The notes: generated by a model not told the origin, from the letters alone. 9,000 nucleotides of DNA from Methanolinea sp. UBA275 (GCA_002506105.1 DAWU01000033.1:1-9000), one strand, 5' to 3'; positions 1-7,535 are shown, numbered from the stretch's first letter. Numbers and translations are program-made.

Positions 1-61
1 GTTCCACGTTATTCGAAATCCTCCTTGATATCCCGCTAGATACGACACATTATCCATTCGC

Positions 62-71
62 AGATATATTG
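62..71 (+). promoter_or_regulatory. Candidate TATA box of the PAS sensor gene
   Basis: AGATATATTG is an archaeal TATA-box-like element about 50 bases before the ATG at 119. With the usual spacing of about 25 bases from TATA to transcription start, the RNA would begin near 90-95, giving a leader of roughly 25 bases that includes the AAGGGGTGA ribosome binding site at 106-114. The element is recognised by eye only; the first 118 bases hold no plus-strand gene. Confidence 0.4.
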
Positions 72-118
72 AAGAACCCGGAACATCACTTATCGTATAC
101 CTGTGAAGGGGTGAATGA

Positions 119-2794
119 ATGAATACGACTCCCGCAGAACACCTGGCTGACATGAAGAGACTCCTGGGCGAACACCCCCAGGGTCTTTCTGTAAACGAGA
201 TATCGGAAAAACTGAACCGGCATCGCAATTCAGTCTCAAGGGACCTTCATGCCTTATCTCTCTCCGGCCAGGTCATCCAGCATGCATTCGGCACCACGAG
301 GGTGTATTCACTTGCAAAGAGGACCCCCATCTCAAAGATTCTCCATTATACCTCTGATATGGCCTTGATTCTCGATAGGAATGATATCATCACAACCGTC
401 AATGACCCACTCCTCTCATTCCTTGATTGTGGAATTGAAAACCTTGAAGGCCAGAATATTCACGAACAGGAGCACCCGCTTCTCAAGGCCATCTGCATGT
501 ATCTCAATGGGGATGCCCAAAGTGATACCTTCTCGTCTTCAACGCAGGTTATCACGACAGGACAGGGCATCTCTCATGTAAAAATTAAGAAAATCCCCAC
601 TGTATTTGATGATGGAACGGCAGGCTCGATCTTTTTTATTGAGGATATCAGCGGTGAAGTGCATTCAAGAGAGGAGCTGAACACGAGTGCGGCCATGTAC
701 AGGGCGATTGTGGAATCCCTCGATGAAATGGTGATCCGTGTTCTCCCGGATGGAACCGGGATTTTTGCGAACAGGGCATACATGTTTTACTTCAATCAAC
801 AAGTATCCAATCATCCCGGGAACTCGTTCTTTTCCCATGTCAGTCCGGGTGACCTGGAGATGCTTCGGTCCCATGTATCTTCGCTGTCCCTGGAAAACCC
901 GGACACAAAGGTATCTATCCAGATGATTCGAGGGGATGGAATGCCTGCATGGACCACATGGACTTTCCACGGCGTGTTTGATAATGATGGACACGCACGA
1001 GCGTACCAGGGTATAGGACGGGATATCACACCCGAACGGGATGCGAATAGCCGGGATATTGCGCATACAGGCGCCCTTCGCTCTTTGTTTTCCTTCGGTA
1101 AGGAGTTCCTCCGTATGGACCCGGGGAGTGATATATATTGTTGCATCGCACGCCACCTGGCAGATCTGGCTCCAGGAGCAATCATCTCGGTATTTTCGTA
1201 TAATACTTCAGATCTGGCTTTCACACTCGAGGCAGTTCAGAACAGCGATGCGGGGTGTGATGACAATGAGCCCAAACGATATGATGACCCCTTCAAAACA
1301 TTCACCCTTGACGAGGACGACACAGAATATCAAAGAATAAGGGAGCCGCTCCTTGTTGGATCACTCATGAATACTGGGGGGGTTTTCTCAAGGATATATT
1401 CCCGCCATGAAAAAAGGAAGGAGGAAGGCCTGCCAGATCTGTGGAATCAGGAGTTGCACGGATATTCAGCAGGCCTTGCTTGGAATAAAACATTGTCTGG
1501 GGCGGTGGAGATCCTCATCCGTGAAGAGCTTTCTCCCCATGCAATCCATGTCCTGGACGCATACCTTGGAATCGCCTCGCTTGCACTGGATGGCTGGGTA
1601 ACCAGACAGACCCTGAACATCAGCGAGGAACGTTTCAGGAAGATCGCTACAACAAACCCCCTTCCCATCTCTCTCATAGACCGGTCAGGGCATTACCTCT
1701 TTTTGAGTCCAACGTTCACCGAGCTATTCGGGTATACCCTTGACGATATTCCATCCGGCCGGGAATGGTTTATGAATGCGTTCCCAAACCTCGCTGATCA
1801 GACACTGGCAAGGGAGACATGGAAGAAAGACCTCGCATCTTCCTTCTCACATGAGGGGTTGCCCCGCCAGTTCATGGTTCGCTGCAAGGATGGTACTTTT
1901 AAAAATGTCCTGTTCATGCCCGTCTGCCTGTCAGGGGGACAGCAGCTGGTTGTGTACGAGGATATCACTCCACGGCTTGAAGCAACCCAGACCAGAAATC
2001 TCCTCTCTGACATCATCCGGTCCTCTCACGATGGTATATTCAGTGCCACCATCGACGGCAGGGTACTCTCCTGGAATCCCGCAGCGGAACGGATTTATGG
2101 GTACTCCGCCGGGGAAGTTGAGGGAACGGCGGTGAATATGCTGGAGCCGCCACATCTCAGGGGTGAAATTGCATCCATCCTTGACAGAGTCCGGCATGGT
2201 GAATCGCTCGTGCAGTATGAGACTCAGCACGTGAGAAAGGATGGCAGGGTTGTCGATGTTTCTCTCACCATATCCCCGGTGTATCAGGAGGATGGAAGTA
2301 TCATGGGAGCTTCAACAATTGTCAGGGACATCACCACGCAGAAGGCTGAAGAGCGTCTGAGAGACGTGGAGAATAAGTATCAGGATCTTGTTGACAACAT
2401 TAATGTAGGGGTGTATCGAAGTACGGGAGATCCAAAAGGAAGGTTCATCTGGGGGAATACCTCTCTTCTCCGCATCCTCGGCTATAAAACTCTTAACGAG
2501 CTTCAGGAGGTTCCAGTAAGCGACATTTTTACCAGGAGCACAGGCAGGGAAGAGTTGCTTTCCGAACTTAAAATGAATGGATTTGTCAAGAACTTGGAGA
2601 TCGCGCTCCGCAGAGGAGATGGTCCTGTGATCCATGTGCTCGTCACGGCGCTTGCCACCTTCAATCCCGATGGATCCATATCACATATCAACGGGATTGT
2701 CGAAGATATCACCGGCCAGCGCCTCCTTGAGAATAAGGTGGCGCAGTTGTACCGTCAACAGTCTGAACTTCAGCCCCCGCCGCACGCAATATAA
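119..2794 (+). CDS. HTH / multi-PAS sensor protein without kinase domain
   Basis: This 891-residue soluble protein is probably a signal sensor that acts on DNA. Residues 1-70 form a winged helix-turn-helix (core LSVNEISEKLNRHRNSVSRD, then a basic wing ending in VYSL). PAS domains follow at about 74-180, 194-306, 505-619, 628-741 and 754-867, each ending in the typical D-I-(S/T) motif; the fourth carries the clear S-box core NPAAERIYGYSAGEVEG. Residues about 337-503 look GAF-like but diverged. There are no transmembrane segments, no histidine kinase H-box or ATPase domain, and no receiver; the C-terminus is a short helix rich in Q and L. Combined PAS and N-terminal HTH proteins are common in Methanomicrobiales, where they are annotated as PAS/PAC sensor proteins. 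The ATG at 119 is preceded by AAGGGG with 7 bases spacing. The ligand is unknown; the HTH is the only visible output domain, so a one-component regulator is inferred. It converges on the PEGA gene 63 bases downstream. Confidence 0.9.
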   Translation: MNTTPAEHLADMKRLLGEHPQGLSVNEISEKLNRHRNSVSRDLHALSLSGQVIQHAFGTTRVYSLAKRTPISKILHYTSDMALILDRNDIITTVNDPLLSFLDCGIENLEGQNIHEQEHPLLKAICMYLNGDAQSDTFSSSTQVITTGQGISHVKIKKIPTVFDDGTAGSIFFIEDISGEVHSREELNTSAAMYRAIVESLDEMVIRVLPDGTGIFANRAYMFYFNQQVSNHPGNSFFSHVSPGDLEMLRSHVSSLSLENPDTKVSIQMIRGDGMPAWTTWTFHGVFDNDGHARAYQGIGRDITPERDANSRDIAHTGALRSLFSFGKEFLRMDPGSDIYCCIARHLADLAPGAIISVFSYNTSDLAFTLEAVQNSDAGCDDNEPKRYDDPFKTFTLDEDDTEYQRIREPLLVGSLMNTGGVFSRIYSRHEKRKEEGLPDLWNQELHGYSAGLAWNKTLSGAVEILIREELSPHAIHVLDAYLGIASLALDGWVTRQTLNISEERFRKIATTNPLPISLIDRSGHYLFLSPTFTELFGYTLDDIPSGREWFMNAFPNLADQTLARETWKKDLASSFSHEGLPRQFMVRCKDGTFKNVLFMPVCLSGGQQLVVYEDITPRLEATQTRNLLSDIIRSSHDGIFSATIDGRVLSWNPAAERIYGYSAGEVEGTAVNMLEPPHLRGEIASILDRVRHGESLVQYETQHVRKDGRVVDVSLTISPVYQEDGSIMGASTIVRDITTQKAEERLRDVENKYQDLVDNINVGVYRSTGDPKGRFIWGNTSLLRILGYKTLNELQEVPVSDIFTRSTGREELLSELKMNGFVKNLEIALRRGDGPVIHVLVTALATFNPDGSISHINGIVEDITGQRLLENKVAQLYRQQSELQPPPHAI

Positions 2795-2832
2795 CCACCA
2801 CGAAATACTCTTCCGTGGATTGGGCGCAGCCC

Positions 2833-2852
2833 TTAAAAAGGATGAAAAGGGT
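2833..2852 (-). terminator. Candidate T-rich terminator of the PEGA gene
   Basis: Read on the minus strand, the bases just after the PEGA stop codon contain two T-tracts in a pyrimidine-rich stretch (CCCTTTTCATCCTTTTTAA). T-rich tracts downstream of the stop are typical archaeal termination signals. A small GGGC-GCA-GCCC hairpin at 2822-2832 lies beyond it and a 5-bp CCACG/CGTGG pair at 2798-2818 lies towards the PAS gene, so the 63-base convergent gap may end transcription from both sides. This is weak evidence by eye. Confidence 0.35.
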
Positions 2853-2857
2853 GAAAT

Positions 2858-4159
2858 CTATCTCTTCCGAAGGTTGAGAGCAAGTGCAACCGCAAGTGAT
2901 CCAATAATCACATAGGGGAGTATCCCTGCCTGCCGGTGTTCCTGTAGAGGTAGAGAGGTCAGGATCGCATTCAGCGGCACCTGCTGACCGGGTGTCACAT
3001 TCACGACTGATTGCCAGTCCTCGTAGCCGGAGAGCCTGAGAAGAACATGGTAGGATCCCGGCGGGAGCGTGTCCACCGAGAGTGGCGCAAGTCCCCTGTA
3101 GGCATTGTCAAGGAATACTTCTGCTCCGGACGGTGATGATTCGATTGCAACCCCCCCCAGCTCCTGATGGGGAACTGCCACCAGGGTGATCACAAGATCA
3201 TAATTCTCCCCGGCCCTGATCACACCGGACGTGGAATAGTCCTGGTAACCCACCCTCGTGAGGAGCAGCGAATGGGTACCCGCCTTTACCTCACGGAATA
3301 CCAGGGGACTGCCGGCCCTCGTCTCTCCCATGTACAATCCATCCGCATAGACGTCAGCCCCGGCTGGGATGGATGTGATGCTTACCGTGCCACATACAGG
3401 CTGCGGATCCTTTACGAGGGTCGGGGAGATTGTGGTAACGACTCCCTTGTCAACCTGGACATCCCCTTTCCATTCCTGGAAACCGGATTTGAAGAGCGTC
3501 ACGGAGTGCTGGCCTGGAGCAAGGTTTCCCACCGTGGTGGGTGTTACTCCCCGGTATATCCCATCGACCTGGACCGCTGCACCAGCCGGATCAGATCCTG
3601 CAGCAAGAGCACCGCTCGTAACGACCGGAGAGAGACCGGCGAATACTTCGGTGGTCTCTCCCCCTCGCACCACAACATTTCCATAGTACGTCTGGTACCC
3701 TGACAGGTACACAGAGATACCGTGAGTCCCGGCCGGGACATTTGTATAGGTAAAGGGGGTGGTCTGTGCACCCGACCCGTCCAGGGTTGAGATCGCTCCG
3801 CTCGGTGATGACGTAACCAGAATACCTCCCGATGTTGAAGCCGGGACAAGCGCTGCAGAGAGAGTGATGGTCTGCCCTGCACGGGGATTTTCCGTGTACG
3901 TGGTCTCCCAGGGGTCGTAGCCCGCCATGGTCATGCGGATGGTGTGGGTTTGTGTTCCTGTCGTCGTAACCGGAACCCTTGCAGGGGTTTCACCGATGAA
4001 TACCCCGTCAAAATACACATCCGCTGATGCAGGGATGGAGTGAATCGAGAAATACCCCTGATCACCCTGGGATATGTGCGTATTTTCGTCGGCTATGACA
4101 TACCCGGGTATGCAGAGCATTATTACAAGAATAATCCTGATAATAGCAGTCCGATGCAC
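2858..4159 (-). CDS. Secreted, membrane-anchored five-PEGA-repeat protein
   Basis: The product is 433 residues with the GTG start at 4159. That start is chosen because AGGAGG lies 8 bases upstream; an ATG at 4255 is in frame but would put 32 atypical residues before the signal peptide. Residues 2-23 (HRTAIIRIILVIMLCIPGYVIA) form a signal sequence with probable cleavage before DEN. Five tandem PEGA-type beta repeats follow at about 35-106, 111-178, 183-250, 256-330 and 335-405. Each has the pattern S-x-P-x-G-A-x-V-x-x-D-G-x-x-x-G-x-T-P and a later G-x-H-x-(I/V)-x-L-x-x-x-G-Y. Residues 412-429 form a C-terminal transmembrane segment, ending in the cytosolic charge cluster RKR. The protein should therefore sit outside the cell on one membrane anchor. 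PEGA repeats are frequent in methanogen surface proteins, with a probable role in envelope structure or binding, but the specific function is unknown. An eight-base G run on the coding strand (3151-3158) sits at the start of repeat 5; the frame is intact here. Confidence 0.9.
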   Translation of the reverse strand: MHRTAIIRIILVIMLCIPGYVIADENTHISQGDQGYFSIHSIPASADVYFDGVFIGETPARVPVTTTGTQTHTIRMTMAGYDPWETTYTENPRAGQTITLSAALVPASTSGGILVTSSPSGAISTLDGSGAQTTPFTYTNVPAGTHGISVYLSGYQTYYGNVVVRGGETTEVFAGLSPVVTSGALAAGSDPAGAAVQVDGIYRGVTPTTVGNLAPGQHSVTLFKSGFQEWKGDVQVDKGVVTTISPTLVKDPQPVCGTVSITSIPAGADVYADGLYMGETRAGSPLVFREVKAGTHSLLLTRVGYQDYSTSGVIRAGENYDLVITLVAVPHQELGGVAIESSPSGAEVFLDNAYRGLAPLSVDTLPPGSYHVLLRLSGYEDWQSVVNVTPGQQVPLNAILTSLPLQEHRQAGILPYVIIGSLAVALALNLRKR

Positions 4160-4188
4160 GGAATTCTCCTCCTGGCAGGAAGAATTCC
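4160..4188 (-). promoter_or_regulatory. Inverted repeat enclosing the PEGA-gene ribosome binding site
   Basis: On the minus strand this 29-base element ends exactly at the GTG start. Its arms are GGAATTCT and AGAATTCC (8 bp, perfect), then TCCT pairs with AGGA after a two-base GG bulge, leaving a GCC loop. The Shine-Dalgarno AGGAGG lies in the 3' arm. If transcription starts upstream of 4188 the RNA could fold and hide the binding site; if it starts inside, the repeat is more likely a DNA operator. Confidence 0.55.
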
Positions 4189-4200
4189 ATTTTTCATTCA

Positions 4201-4212
4201 ATAATAATATCG
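4201..4212 (-). promoter_or_regulatory. Candidate TATA element of the PEGA gene
   Basis: The minus strand reads CGATATTATTAT here, an A/T-rich element about 45 bases from the GTG start, in a 113-base gap after the cysteine-cluster gene. Standard spacing would place transcription start near 4180, giving a very short leader. The match to a consensus TATA box is loose. Confidence 0.3.
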
Positions 4213-4272
4213 GTCGGGAGAGATGACGATGAACCAGCCATGACAGGGCTGACACAGGCTTTCAGGATGATT

Positions 4273-5037
4273 TCAACGATCTCCTGAAGAACCCTGGCCT
4301 TTTGTACCAGGCATCCTTTCAGTATGATGCCCTCCAACCAGCCATGGTTCAAGGGAATCCTGGAAGAACACCTTCACCGTGATATCTGCTCCTGCCTGAT
4401 GTTCACGCAAGCGGTCATCGAATCTCTTCCGGACATGCCTGAGATCGTGCCGGGCAAAATACTCTCCAATATATTCAAGAAAGGCAATCTCCTGGCAGAG
4501 CACTGCAGTCTCAAAGGCCTTCACATCACGGGCAATATCCCGTGCGTTCTCTGGTGGGATTTGTGAATGGTATTCGCCATGCTGATCAAGGCCGCTGATC
4601 TGCCTCCAGTCGACCTCACCTGTCTCATCAGGTTCCCTGTGGAGCATGTAAGGGTATACCCGGCATACCCATGGCCTGTCAGCATACACCCTGCAGCGTC
4701 CGCGCTCAAGGAATTGGCAGGTCCCTGCTCTGTCATTACCTGCCCGGATTGTATACCCGGACACATAGAATGTGCCGTGCTGGTCGCAGAGATCGTACAC
4801 CGGGGGCGGTTCGAGGCAGGCGGGATCCCGCGACAGCATCCTTGCCGCGTCGTCGTCGAGAAGAAGGACATGCCCGTTGAAGTCCCTGGTACAGCACTTT
4901 CCGCAGAGCGTGCAGGAGAATCCAACCTCTTCGATCACCGATACAAGCTTCTCTTCAGGGTAGGCCTGCAATGCCTCCAGTTCCTTCCTTCTCTCCGAAA
5001 TCCGTCTCGTGAAGGGGGAGGGGATCGAGGGACTCAT
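4273..5037 (-). CDS. YkgJ-type CxxCxxCC cysteine-cluster protein
   Basis: The product is 254 residues from the ATG at 5037. It has the family signature C42-x2-C45-x2-C48-C49 (SCTLCGKCC) followed by C107, C115 and C125 in the context CQFL-x-R-G-RCRVYADRPWVCRVYP, which matches the UPF0153/YkgJ zinc- or iron-sulfur-binding family. The N-terminal 40 residues are a charged helix; the C-terminal 130 residues are helical and soluble, with no signal or membrane segment. Biochemical function is unknown for most family members; some relatives are annotated as flagellin N-methylases, which cannot be inferred here. The start is uncertain. A GTG at 5079 is in frame, but it overlaps the hairpin after arcA, and neither start has a convincing ribosome binding site. 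The ATG fits the conserved region better. The gene lies 75 bases after arcA on the same strand, so it may be read through from the arc operon or have its own promoter. Confidence 0.85.
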   Translation of the reverse strand: MSPSIPSPFTRRISERRKELEALQAYPEEKLVSVIEEVGFSCTLCGKCCTRDFNGHVLLLDDDAARMLSRDPACLEPPPVYDLCDQHGTFYVSGYTIRAGNDRAGTCQFLERGRCRVYADRPWVCRVYPYMLHREPDETGEVDWRQISGLDQHGEYHSQIPPENARDIARDVKAFETAVLCQEIAFLEYIGEYFARHDLRHVRKRFDDRLREHQAGADITVKVFFQDSLEPWLVGGHHTERMPGTKGQGSSGDR

Positions 5038-5069
5038 GATGCTGCGACAATATATCACCAGACGAGATG

Positions 5070-5088
5070 AAAAAGGCACGAGACGTGC
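5070..5088 (-). terminator. Candidate hairpin terminator after arcA
   Basis: On the minus strand the stem GCACG-TCT-CGTGC is followed at once by CTTTTT, 25 bases after the arcA stop. The stem is only 5 bp, so termination may be partial. If real, it separates the arcCA transcript from the cysteine-cluster gene and argues against the GTG start at 5079, which lies inside the stem. Confidence 0.4.
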
Positions 5089-5112
5089 ACAATTCCGGGG
5101 ATGTACTCCTTT

Positions 5113-6375
5113 TCAGATCGCATCCCTCCTGATCGGGCAGGTCAGGCAGTGCCCGCCACCCCGTCCCCTTGAGAGTTCCGAACCCTCGATCTCTATCACA
5201 TCGATCCCGGCTTCCCTGAAGTTTTTATTCGTGCAGGTATTCCGATCATAGGCAATAACCCTGCCCGGCTTGATGGCAAGAACATTGTTGCCATCGTCCC
5301 ATTGTTCCCTGGCAGCCTGGTATTCATCGCCCCCTGTCGGAATGATCCGAAGCCGGTCGAGTTCCAGGGCATCGGAAATCGCAGCGGTGAGATCCACCTC
5401 TCTTGAAACCTCAAAGATCCTGTCTCCTCCCGCCCACCGGATGCTGTAGGCCCTGATCCCTTCGATCACCCTGGGAAATACGGTGATGATATCGGTATCA
5501 AGCATCGTGCAGACCGTATCCAGGTGCATGTGCGCCCTGTCATGGCTCATCTGTGCAACAATGATCCTCTGGACCACTCCCGAGGAGAGCAGAATCCTCG
5601 ACAGCGTTTCAATCATCGTGCCCGCTGTCCTTTCACCCATTCCGACGAGGAGGGTTCCTTTTCCAATCGGCATGATATCGCCCCCTTCCATCGACGCCAT
5701 GCCCGGAAAGAGGTAGGATTTCCCTTTTCCCTCGTCAAGGCATGAATACCAGGTTTTTATTTCCCTGCCTGAAAAGAGCGGATGGAACCTGTAGATGGCC
5801 GCAATGTTGATTGTTTCAAGTCTCCGGGCGGGCCAGTGCATGGGATTCAGAGTGAACCCGTCACCTATCCAGGAAGACGTATCCCTGGTAAAGAGGGTGT
5901 TGGGAAGCGGAGGAAGGATGAAGGTATCCCTGTCTGAAGAGGAGACAATAAGGGATGACCTGCTCATTCCCTCGAGGTAGATACATTCAAGCTCTCCCCT
6001 CGTAAGCCCCCCAATAAGATGCGTGACAAGAGTCTCGGTATCCATGTCCATCAGGCAGGCTCTGACAGCGCTGCATGCCGGGATTCCTATCGTCATGGGA
6101 TTCACCACCTGATGGATCACCCACGTTCGTGCCTCGCTGTTGCCTTCCAACACTTCAGAAAGGAGATCTCTGAGCTGGTATACCTTCACTCCCTCCTCCT
6201 GAAGGACACGGACGAATGCATCGTGCTCTTCTATCGCTCTTTCAACCCAGAGAACGTCATCGAAGAGGAGATCCTGATGGTTCCCTGGCGTGAGGCGCCT
6301 GACGCTCAGGTCCGGGCGGTGGACGAGTACCTTCCCCAACCTGCCGACTTCTGAGTATACCCCAAACTCTGGCAT
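5113..6375 (-). CDS. arcA: Arginine deiminase
   Basis: This 420-residue cytosolic enzyme hydrolyses L-arginine to L-citrulline and ammonia, the first step of the arginine deiminase pathway. Length and motifs match the family from end to end: LVHRP near the N-terminus (17-21), LFTRDTS (161-167, catalytic Asp165), MEGGD (229-233), HMHLDT (282-287, catalytic His284), and the C-terminal GGGHCLTCP (406-414) with nucleophile Cys410. No key residue is missing. The related amidinotransferases and dimethylargininases are shorter and lack this full motif set, so the call is firm. The ATG at 6375 is preceded by AGGAGG with 8 bases spacing. It lies 20 bases after arcC, consistent with one arcC-arcA transcript. 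Ornithine carbamoyltransferase and an arginine/ornithine antiporter would complete the pathway but are not in this window. Confidence 0.96.
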   Translation of the reverse strand: MPEFGVYSEVGRLGKVLVHRPDLSVRRLTPGNHQDLLFDDVLWVERAIEEHDAFVRVLQEEGVKVYQLRDLLSEVLEGNSEARTWVIHQVVNPMTIGIPACSAVRACLMDMDTETLVTHLIGGLTRGELECIYLEGMSRSSLIVSSSDRDTFILPPLPNTLFTRDTSSWIGDGFTLNPMHWPARRLETINIAAIYRFHPLFSGREIKTWYSCLDEGKGKSYLFPGMASMEGGDIMPIGKGTLLVGMGERTAGTMIETLSRILLSSGVVQRIIVAQMSHDRAHMHLDTVCTMLDTDIITVFPRVIEGIRAYSIRWAGGDRIFEVSREVDLTAAISDALELDRLRIIPTGGDEYQAAREQWDDGNNVLAIKPGRVIAYDRNTCTNKNFREAGIDVIEIEGSELSRGRGGGHCLTCPIRRDAI

Positions 6376-6395
6376 CTGTAAATCCTCCTGCTCTG

Positions 6396-7316
6396 TTACG
6401 GATCCGTAAGAACCACTTGCGTCCCTGCATTCCCGGATATGAGAGCATCAATGTCGCTGAGTGCGCCGATTGCAGCCCTTTTTTGCGTATGTTCCACAAA
6501 TTGGCACGCTGCTTCCACCTTGGGCCTCATGGATCCGGGTGCAAAATGGTGATTTTTGAGTTCCTCCGGGGTAATGGTCCGTATCTGCCGGGCACCCGGG
6601 CTATTCCAGTCCAGGTATACCCCGCTCACATCGGTGGCCATAACCAGCAGGTCCGCACTGAGTTCCTCTGCGAGGACGGCGCTTGCAAGGTCCTTGTCAA
6701 TCACTGCCTCGATCCCGGCAAGGATCTCTCCTTCCTTCCCTCCGGAGATCACGGGGATACCCCCGCCGCCTGTGCAGATCACGATAACCCCGCGTTCGAG
6801 GAGCCACCGGATTGGCTTGATCTCAACGATTCGTTGTGGCCGTGGTGAGGCCACCACCCTTCGCCAGCGATCCCCATCCTGTTCGAATGCCCATCCCTTC
6901 TCCTGCGCAATTCTCTCCTTCTCGTCATCATTGTATCCAGGACCAACGAACTTGGAGGGATGGACAAAAGCAGGATCATCAGGATGAACCTCAATCATAG
7001 TAAGGAGGGTTGCACACGACTGGGTTCCCGGGAGATGATTGCGCAGCTCCTGCTCAACAATATACCCGATCATGCCCTCAGTCTGGGCGTCGAGTATGTC
7101 GAGAGGATATGGTTCTACCTGGGTATAGCAGGCGGCCTGGAGCGCCAGTAATCCCACCTGGGGGCCGTTTCCATGGGTGATCACAAGTTCGTGCTGACTG
7201 GAAAGAGGTGCGATTTTACCCGCGGCTGACCGAATATTCTCACGCTGCACTGCAGCAGTCATCGCATCTCCCCTCTTCAGAAGGGCATTTCCACCAAGTG
7301 CAAGCACGATGCGCAT
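6396..7316 (-). CDS. arcC: Carbamate kinase
   Basis: This 306-residue enzyme of the amino acid kinase fold transfers the phosphate of carbamoyl phosphate to ADP, releasing ATP, CO2 and ammonia. It is the energy-yielding last step of the arginine deiminase pathway. Visible motifs are LALGGNALL (5-13), THGNGPQVG (47-55), CTGGGGIP (181-188), DKDLAS (207-212), ATDVSGVY (227-234), GSMRPKVEA (261-269) and GNAGTQV (295-301), all in family order and at normal length. The ATG at 7316 is chosen because carbamate kinases start with M-R/K-I-V-x-A-L-G-G-N. A TTG at 7379 would add 21 unrelated residues. GGTGGT lies 7 bases before the ATG as a weak ribosome binding site. arcC is the first gene of the operon and arcA follows after 20 bases. 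It is not an acetylglutamate or uridylate kinase, since the carbamate kinase motif set is complete. Confidence 0.96.
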   Translation of the reverse strand: MRIVLALGGNALLKRGDAMTAAVQRENIRSAAGKIAPLSSQHELVITHGNGPQVGLLALQAACYTQVEPYPLDILDAQTEGMIGYIVEQELRNHLPGTQSCATLLTMIEVHPDDPAFVHPSKFVGPGYNDDEKERIAQEKGWAFEQDGDRWRRVVASPRPQRIVEIKPIRWLLERGVIVICTGGGGIPVISGGKEGEILAGIEAVIDKDLASAVLAEELSADLLVMATDVSGVYLDWNSPGARQIRTITPEELKNHHFAPGSMRPKVEAACQFVEHTQKRAAIGALSDIDALISGNAGTQVVLTDP

Positions 7317-7340
7317 CCGGAGTACCACCAGCGGACCAGA

Positions 7341-7371
7341 AGGGTCGTTTCTCCCTATCAAGGCCGACCCT
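7341..7371. repeat. 7-bp inverted repeat in the arcC leader
   Basis: AGGGTCG at 7341-7347 is matched perfectly by CGACCCT at 7365-7371, with a 17-base spacer. It lies 25-55 bases before the arcC ATG and just downstream (for arcC) of the TATA element at 7399-7405, covering the likely transcription start. It could be an operator or a leader hairpin for arcCA. Confidence 0.4.
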
Positions 7372-7398
7372 ACACGCAAAGCTACGATCCTTCTGCAC

Positions 7399-7405
7399 TA
7401 TATAT
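7399..7405. promoter_or_regulatory. Near-symmetric TATA element between arcC and ppk2
   Basis: ACTATATATGTG is the most TATA-like sequence in the divergent intergenic region and reads as a TATA box on both strands. For arcC it predicts transcription start near 7375, a leader of about 60 bases. For ppk2 it predicts a start near 7430, a leader of about 110 bases; the A-rich stretch at 7464-7472 (AAATAAAAA) is an alternative ppk2 element. The flanking B-recognition element is unclear, so direction cannot be read from sequence. Confidence 0.4.
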
Positions 7406-7528
7406 GTGCGCCCACTTCTTCTGTTTCCATGGGTTTTTCCTGACAGAGTGCGGCAGGGGCAACAAATAAAAACCAGATGCTCAGAGAGAACAACCCTGAA
7501 CACAACGTCAGTCAAACAAGGAGAGAGG

Positions 7529-7535
7529 GGAGGAT
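7529..7535 (+). promoter_or_regulatory. Ribosome binding site fixing the ppk2 TTG start
   Basis: GGAGGAT lies 6 bases before the TTG at 7540. The in-frame ATG at 7477 has no purine-rich site upstream (its leader reads AACAAATAAAAACCAG), so this site decides in favour of TTG. Confidence 0.6.

Noticed and set aside
665..1156. 163-codon minus-strand frame opposite the PAS sensor
   Set aside because: The plus strand here encodes a recognisable PAS domain; the antisense product has no recognisable motif.
1376..1382. Seven-G run in the PAS sensor as a phase-variation site
   Set aside because: It encodes ordinary glycines in the GAF-like region, with no sign of a frame break and no alternative frame that would make sense.
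2822..2832. GGGC-GCA-GCCC hairpin between the convergent genes as an intrinsic terminator
   Set aside because: A 4-bp stem is too short on its own, and the T-tract lies on the wrong side for the minus strand; the T-rich stretch at 2833-2852 is the better candidate.
3167..3703. 178-codon open frame on the plus strand opposite the PEGA gene
   Set aside because: It is antisense to a gene with clear signal peptide, five repeats and membrane anchor; it has no ribosome binding site and its composition is that of a shadow frame.
4233..4347. AACCAGCCATG occurring twice, about 105 bases apart
   Set aside because: Only 11 bases long, one copy is within the cysteine-cluster coding sequence, and there is no third copy or symmetry; treated as chance.
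4567..5070. 167-codon plus-strand frame opposite the cysteine-cluster gene
   Set aside because: The minus strand carries the full CxxCxxCC family signature; the plus-strand product shows nothing recognisable.
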